NCBI RefSeq assembly: GCF_008831285.2
Contig: NW_022204811.1
Location: 1 to 51,567 of the forward strand
Direction: 5' to 3'
Length of the DNA: 51,567 bases
From: Nymphaea colorata
Lineage: Eukaryota > Streptophyta > Magnoliopsida > Nymphaeales > Nymphaeaceae
The notes beneath the pieces were generated by a model that was not told the origin of the DNA, ran no database searches, and saw only the letters and a list, made by a program, of their open reading frames with translations. The translations under genes and the position numbers were made by a program. Below are positions 45,236 through 51,567 of the stretch, piece after piece. The first letter of the stretch is position 1, and each line of letters begins with the position of its first letter.

Positions 45236-46718
45236 ATGCTGGTCAGACCGTAGAACGCGCTTACAAGCCTCAAAAAGGTCGCAGAAGTGTGCCACGCAAT
45301 CAACAACACCTTCAATGCATCCGTCATGGGGGTGATCGTCGACGCAACTCGGCCTCTCTACCGCGAGAGGGATAAGGACTATATCATGGAGCTCAAAATC
45401 GTGGATGAGACAGTCAACGAGACGGAGGTGTTGGCATACTGATCAAGTGTTGCTCGGTATACGTCTTTGGCAAGGATCGCGAAGAACTGGAATTGTGCAA
45501 CCAAATTGGCCAACTGCTTTACATCACGCAGTTCACTTTTTCCTCTGGAACGAAATCAAGCTGGAGACCAAGTTCAGGTCCACCATCGAGAACTCTACAC
45601 CTTCAAAGTGGACTACGGCCACATAGTCCCCTACAGGAAACTGCTGTCAACCAATCAGGCCGACGATGATTTGAAGGCGAACATTTGCAGGCTCGCGCGC
45701 AAAACCTCAACATGTGGTTCCGCTCGCAATACTTCTACAGCAAGTATAGGCCCACCTTGGGGATCAGCCTAGTCAACAACTATTCTGTGATGGCGGAACC
45801 GTTCGGCATGATACTCAAAATTTTGAATTCTCACCCAGAGGAAGGCCCTATGGAAAAGTCCGCACACAGCCACGTGGCCTTGAAGACCCCCACGGCAACA
45901 CATACCTGCTGAATAAGGAGTACATCCCCTCCGAGCTGCCAGTTGGAGAGTATGTGTTTATCCGCAACATCCGCCACATCGGTAACTTCTACGAGATCAA
46001 CCTCACTGAAACTGGTTACTTGCTCGGTCTGCCGCTCGGTTTCGATGCCAAATACGAGGAGGACATGAACTACTGCGGGATTTCGCGATTCAACTAGCGC
46101 TTCCTGCTGCGGAACCACAAGACCTGCAACCTCTCCAAGATCAACTACGTTTCGCCCAAGGTCACGCCATTGCTGAAGTCATCAACCAGATCGAACTCTA
46201 CGAGCAAAAGCCAGGCCAGAAGGAGGATCTCAGGATGGAAGACCTTGTCATGATTGAAGCGGTCGCAGTCAACTTCCAAGGGCAAATCCACCTCTTCCAC
46301 TCGGAGTTCCAGATGATCGCAGACGAGGACTACATCAACAGCATCACCGACGATGAACGCACGTAAGGAAATTGTAATTTAGCGAGCTCATCCAAAAGGG
46401 CGCTCTCGAGTATCTTTACGAAGGCACCTTGGGTGTGATTGACCGTTCCAGCGAATCGACAGGGAAATTGCTCTACGTTCACTTGTTCACCAACGAAAAG
46501 AGGTGCCGTTTCTTTGATTCTGCTTGATCGACTAGCTGAACAGCACTGCGGGGACGACCAACAACCACGTGTTGGAGGGAAAGGTGAAGGCGCAAATCGA
46601 CCGCAAGTTGCAGACCCTCATCGAAAAGTCAGACTTCACCAATACCATTTCGATGCTGCTTGAGCCCATCAAATCAGACGTTCTCCTCTACCGTCTCACC
46701 AACACCACCTTCATTTGA
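45236..46718 (+). CDS. POT1: telomere end-binding protein, POT1/TEBP-alpha
   Basis: ATG 45236, TGA 46716-46718, ~480 aa, the length of ciliate TEBP-alpha. Introns of 20 nt at 45428-45447 and 46363-46382. First OB fold: 'FNASVMGVIVDATRPLYRER', 'DKDYIMELKIVDETVNETE', 'SVYVFGKDREELELCNQIGQ', 'LLYITQFTF'. Second OB fold: 'QNLNMWFRSQYFYSKY', 'LEDPHGNTYLLNKEYIPSEL', 'PVGEYVFIRNIRHIGNFYEI'. C-terminal OB fold: 'ALEYLYEGTLGVIDRSS', 'LLYVHLFTNEKRCRFF', 'LEPIKSDVLLYRLTNTTF'. It should bind the single-stranded G4T2 overhang, fitting the C4A2 end at base 1. Breaks near 45,543, 45,600, 45,690, 45,855, 46,170 and 46,530. Confidence 0.85.
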
Positions 46719-46805
46719 TCCTCTCCCGCCTCCTATTTGTCATTCGCCCCATACTGGATAAAGGAGTTCTTGCTGTTATATTGGTAATTATTAACAAGAG
46801 CAACG
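46719..46805. other. short intergenic region
   Basis: 87 bp between the POT1 stop and the next ATG on the same strand. Pyrimidine-rich start, then A/T-rich. Nothing else seen. Confidence 0.3.
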
Positions 46806-47294
46806 ATGATCAGGCTCATTAGCCTCGGTGAAACCGCATAAAAATGTGCCATTAGTATCGACTCTGCCAACATGCCTAGACCCAAATCCCAACATGTCTC
46901 TCCGGAAATCAAACTGGGCAGGAGGGGCAAAAGGACAAGCACTATCCATGCATAAAGCCAAATCAACGCTAGCGTGACCTAGCGACATATCTAACATTTT
47001 CCCCCTCCTTTTTTGATAGGACTGCAGCCAATCGCCAAATCTGAGATGGAGACCAAGGATGACTTGACGAAGTTCAACTTTGAGACAAGAGAAGGACTGT
47101 GTTTCAATTCTGAAACTCCCAAAACCGTCTCCATAGTGAGCCGGCTGGTTGAAATTGTAGTGGAATCACCCCACAAGCAACCGAACGGAAGAGAAATTGT
47201 GAGGCTTAAACATAGAAAACGCAAATCCCATTCGCCCATCGATAAACTGGTCCCGCTGCTTACTGCTCGCAAGGAACATAATAATAATGTGTGA
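46806..47294 (+). CDS. small basic hypothetical protein
   Basis: Unbroken frame ATG 46806 to TGA 47292-47294, 162 aa. Reads 'MIRLISLGETAEKCAISIDS', 'PRPKSQHVSPEIKLGRRGKR', 'SEMETKDDLTKFNFETREGL', 'TPKTVSIVSRLVEIVVESPH', 'VRLKHRKRKSHSPIDKLVPL'. Basic and Ser/Pro-rich, with a cluster of basic residues near the C-terminus (possible nuclear signal). The opposite strand is also open; the plus reading was preferred for its composition and its tail-to-tail fit with the next gene. Not recognised. Confidence 0.45.
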
Positions 47295-47320
47295 TGTTTT
47301 GTATAGTTTTGCTATATCAT

Positions 47321-50300
47321 TCAGCCTCTACTAACGTGCTGCTTGAAGTATGACCATATAAAAATGGAAGCTTCCACATGAAGGCTGAAATGACGGCCCA
47401 CCTGTAGCTCCCAATCCACCAATCGCGAGCATTCCGCATTCAGACACTCTTCTTCGTCTAAAACCAGCACGCATTTCTTAGGCAACGTCAGATCTTTACT
47501 CAGTCCGCTTCCTCCCTGCCACTTGGCCAGCTTAATCACTTCGAAACCCTCACTCTTCAAGCGAATTAACGCACTCAAAATGCTTTAGGCCTTTGGACAA
47601 ACTCCTAGCGTGCTTCCCAAATCCGATATCTTGAGCCATCTTTAAGCGGTAACCGATATGCTCTTGAACTGGTCAAGCTCAATGATCTTTTTGCAGGGGA
47701 CTATTAGTTCCTCAATTCCGAATATTTCCCCTGTTCTTGCCAAGTGTCCAATTAGAGCTTATGATCTATTGCTGGTGACCATCAGTTTGAGGTGTGATTT
47801 GCACTCCTCGCCGTAGATATGATCAAGAGTGGGGTCAATTTTGCGCTGGAAATATCCTCCTCTCCCTCTTCAGCAGCAGGCTGTTCCTCCTCCCCTCAGG
47901 AGCATCCTCTTCGTCCTCTACTGGTTCACCCTTGGCCACGTTTTTCCTCCAAATGTATCTGTAGCTGTGAATCCATCAAGATTTTTATTGATTTTGGCAA
48001 GCTCAGTGCTGAACTGCTTGAGGATATCCATGTAGTATCTATCAGAGACAACATTTCTATTGTTATTGGGTATTTTCCTGAGCACTATCTCTCCACTTCC
48101 CAAATCGCCATCTCTCATATACTCGTTCATTATGGCACTCAATTTCTCAATTAATTGTAGGCGTCTTTATCCATGAGGAAGTTCTCGCGAAGAATGGCAA
48201 CATACTTGGTCTATAGGCATCCAGTAGTGAATTACAAGCAGAAGAATTGGCTTAATCCTCTGAAGTAGGCAACTGATGATCCTACATAGGTCAGCAAGCA
48301 GTTGTACAGCGCCACAAACTCTTATTTTATACTTTCGAAGTGAGGTGAGACTCTCCCAATTTTGATACATGCTTGATTAGGATCCCGCTGACAACAATAT
48401 AGGATACTGTGCGGTTGACGTTTCCAACAGCCTTCAATAACCCGTTTCTAAGCGTTTTAACAGTTAGTTTGTGATGAAGGTAAAATTGGGTTTGCATGTG
48501 AGAATCCGCATGAGGAACATTTAGAAATAATACCTTATCTAAGAGATAAGATTGTGGCTAAGGCCATCAATGCAACGCAGCAATATCGTATTAAAATGCT
48601 ATCCTAATATGGCTGGTAATTGCTAAGGAGGGAAAACGAGCAGAAATTGCCATAGTTGTAGCTTCATCTTATTCCTTCCACTTAGGAACATCTTTTCCTT
48701 TGCCACAACCGACATGCAAATCTCAAAAGCTGCACCAATGCATTGCTCCAGCAAAAGCATCTATCTTCTGTTTAGCTCTTTCTTAAGGATCTCCTTGAAT
48801 GCGTAAATCACCAAGAACCTAGGAGTGGCTCCCTCATAGTTGCTCTCAAGGTCAGCTCCGAACTTATGGTAAAGTAGTTGAGCTCTATTTTCTTGATCCA
48901 GATACACAGCAGAATCGAATCCTCGATACTCCTCAACGGTTAGCACTTATACAATAAGGGTCATAAGTTTTTCACCGTTTAATTCACTCAAACGACTAAA
49001 ATTGAGGTAAAGTTAGTTGGCCAGCATGATTGCGACAACTCTTTGGAAGATTAGGTAGCTTTCGCCTGCCTTTATCAATTTTATGCTGAAACCTACCAAA
49101 CTTTGAGAAAAAGCTCCACTACTGTAGGCAAAGCTAAGCAGCACTTCAATCGTGCACTCGCTAATGCTACTATTTCCTTCTTTCCCAAACTATACTCTAG
49201 GTTATGCACCATATTTTCCAATAATAATTCCAGCTGTTTTGACAGCTGGCGGCTTCCTCTTCAGAGGTGCTTACATTTTATTTTCCGCCAAAGTGGAGGA
49301 GTAAAGCATCTGTATAAGCCAGCAACTTCTTCATAGCTTTAGAAGTCATATCGATCGATGATATCACCGATATCGCTGCAAGTGGTGGGGAGTTTCTCAC
49401 CGGTGAGAACCATCGTTTAGCAGGATAGTAGTCAGCAAAGTCCTCAATCGCAGCTGTTTGTCTCTGCTGATACTGGAACACTTGCATTTCATTCTTTGGT
49501 TTATCTCAAGCTGATCCAGCTAGTCATAGAGTTCAAACAGAGATCTTCGAAGAGATGTGCATAATTTACGTAATCCTACGGTCTTTTCCTGCGTTAAAGG
49601 AGCACTTTAATTCGTGCTCTGCATGCTTCAATGATGATATCCAAGGCAAGGAATCAATATCGAGCCTATCGCTGGCCCACTCGAGCATCCTTGCTACACC
49701 ACTCTCTCTCCCTCCCGATCCTCAAATTTTCTCCTTTAATACTCCCGTAGCTCCTGTAGAACAAATGTTCTACGATTTGAAGTGTTTCCCTCTTGCAGTC
49801 AAACTCAGAAGGATGTTACAATCTAGTGTGAGTATAAGGCAATTGAGTTAAGGACTTTTCCAAATGAGGGACAAACTGGCGTGCTTGGTCTAGGCGGGAA
49901 ATTAGATTCTTCTTGATGAGGGAGTATATGGTAATGACCACATAGCGCTGCCTTACGTTTTTGTATTGGCTGTTTCCAAACTATTAAATCAGTTCTATGA
50001 AATAACGATCATATTCGCGAAATTGAGCTTTGTATAGCTGTTGATAAAGCTCAATCATCTTGATCTTGTTATAAGTCCCTTCAAATTGCCAGTTTCACTT
50101 TGCAAGCTAACATGCTAATTAACCTACCCACCACTTCTTAGGCAATTTTACCAGCCCATGAAATCCTATCCTCTTCGGGATAAATCTGAAGAATATTTTT
50201 GAGTTTTAGCAGTTGTCGTCGATCAAGTATTCTTCATTGATGAATGCAAAATAGTCCATCAAATGGCCCACCTTTATCTGTGCCAAATTTATGTTGTTTG

Positions 50301-51567
50301 ATATCAGTCCTAAAGACTATCTACTAGTGGAATCTTTTGCGTATGGGATATCTTGAGTAAGCAGCAACAAGCAGTGGCTTTGTCTTGGCCAATCATCGAT
50401 CCAAAGAAGGTAGTCTTATGTGTTTGCTGAGGAAAACCATCAACAACGCAATAAGAGCATGATCGTAATTATCTTTTGCCAAAATAGATTAGAGTAGCCA
50501 GGTGAGATGCTGCTACAAGCGCGCCGGAGGAGGGGAGGAGTTGTAATAGCGGAGGAAGAAAGTGGCAATAAGTGAATACATTTTGGAATCCATGTGGAAC
50601 ATGCAGTCAAGGTAATGTGCTCCCAAGTTAAGCATGCGGATAAGACTGCTATAAATGACTGTGGGCGTGAGTTAGAAGATGCGATTTGATTGCTCATTTT
50701 TTAGCAATTAGTGAAGGCAATTCTTTATTACGTTACTGTTCTCGTGCTTTTCAACTTCCCCAGTACAATGTCCATCAGTTCCAATTTCTCGAATACTGCA
50801 GCGTCCTTTCCTTCCACAAGTCCGTAGAAGCACCCCCAAACGTCCTTAACAAGATGCGAGCCATAGCAGCTCAGGATGTTGAAAAGCTTTATGAAGACTT
50901 GGGCATTGTTTCCCATCTCGTCTAGGCAAGTTGCAGTTCGTTCATACACCTTAATGGCCAATAGATGGATGCTTCCTCTGTTCTCGCCTGAAAACTGCAG
51001 CAGGCCCTTCAAATGAACCGGAATAGGTGAGATTTTAACAGTTAGTGAGGATAGGGGGCGTTCTGATGCAAGACTTCCAGGAGAGTGAACTGTTTCTCCA
51101 AGCATCTACGTGTTCCATATTGTTATGAGAAAAGATAATGGTGACCAAAAGGCTTGGTAGAAAGATAGAAACAGCTTTGACAGTTGTTCTTCAATGTGGC
51201 TAGCTTTATGAACTGCAATTTCTCGTTTAATTGCCTACAAATGGCCTTATAATCTCCCAAATTAGTAGCATTGAAGTAAATTGGCAACAAAACTTCCCTC
51301 AAAATGGCCAAGCTTTGGGAAAACCCAATGTATCTTTTCACTTTTCAGTGCTGCTATGCACAAATTCTGAATGTTGCCCACTGCATATGCATCCTTCTCA
51401 GAAACGAACACTTTGCCTTGCTTATGCTTATAATCAATGCTTTAGTAGGTTCATCGATTCGATATCTCTCAATGACTTTGGGATTGAGATTTAAAATGGC
51501 TTCGATTATTTCCCCTTCAACCAGTATGGGGCTGTCTTCAGAATTAGCATTCGCTGTGCTGGTTAAG
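47321..51567 (-). CDS. TARBP1: TARBP1/TRM3-type tRNA 2'-O-methyltransferase (partial)
   Basis: C-terminal TGA at 47321; the gene runs off the right edge, so the N-terminus is missing (>1,350 aa present). The long upstream part is helical and HEAT-like: 'LREVLLPIYFNATNLGDYKA', 'LLAIKVYERTATCLDEMG', 'LGAHYLDCMFHMDSKMYSLI', 'VGHLMDYFAFINEEYLIDD'. The last ~200 residues are a SpoU/SPOUT domain like human TARBP1: 'LKLMVTSNRSEALIGHLART', 'GEIFGIEELIVPCKK', 'QFKSISVTAERW' (Glu = TAA), 'LIRLKSEGFEVIKLAKWQGG', 'SLHVEASIFIWSYFKQHV'. TRM3/TARBP1 makes Gm18 in tRNA. SPOUT motif 2 is degenerate: 'LDEEEC' where human has GNEREG. Many frame breaks and probably unresolved introns. Confidence 0.82.

Overview
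This is the end of a ciliate macronuclear chromosome. It opens with C4A2 telomeric repeats (1-64), and the first gene stops only 46 bp further in. The rest is densely packed eukaryotic genes on both strands. Nearly every gene is crossed by in-frame TAA and TAG codons and ends at TGA. At positions fixed by well-known families, TAA/TAG sits where glutamate is expected: the TTLL metal-binding Glu, the SETD 'LLxE' motif, the TARBP1 'SxxAExW' motif, TRM10 'ETRDW', exportin-1 'LCEQKRGK' and old yellow enzyme 'EQ..GW'. UAR = Glu with UGA as sole stop is the peritrich nuclear code (NCBI table 30), so the best guess is a peritrich (Vorticella/Epistylis/Zoothamnium-like) ciliate. All genes below were read with that code.

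A second key to the window is a uniform class of ultrashort GT-AG introns. I could place 25, and 22 of them are exactly 20 nt long. Many apparent frameshifts are these introns. Others remain as single-base frame breaks, mostly beside a repeated base, and look like homopolymer-length errors or young lesions.

Layout. 1-5,802: telomere, La-motif protein (-), long coiled-coil protein (+), EF-hand protein (+). 5,861-12,213: COP9 signalosome subunit 2 (-), a small gene (+), TTLL6-type tubulin polyglutamylase (+), MIC10-like protein (-), GOLD-like protein (+). 12,286-17,360: a minus-strand run of Arf GTPase, NT-C2/coiled-coil protein, CNBD-type K+ channel and old yellow enzyme. 17,580-22,236: small genes, a SETD-type methyltransferase and a low-complexity protein. 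22,412-26,093: a tandem duplication of a [Rab-like GTPase + helical protein] cassette. 26,351-32,635: exportin-1 (+), an uncharacterised protein (-), tRNA m1G9 methyltransferase TRM10 (-) and a small gene (+). 33,044-39,057: an anoctamin and its upstream partner, peroxisomal 2,4-dienoyl-CoA reductase, an Asn/Gln-rich protein and an unknown, all on +. 39,150-47,294: minus-strand unknown, CFAP57, B-box protein and LRR protein, then plus-strand POT1/TEBP-alpha telomere protein and a small gene. 47,321-51,567: the C-terminal part of a TARBP1/TRM3-type tRNA methyltransferase (-), running off the right edge.

Intergenic gaps are usually 25-250 bp. Several divergent pairs share promoters of only 43-77 bp. 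Functional themes are cilia (TTLL, CFAP57), tRNA methylation (TRM10, TARBP1), telomeres (C4A2 end, POT1) and general housekeeping.
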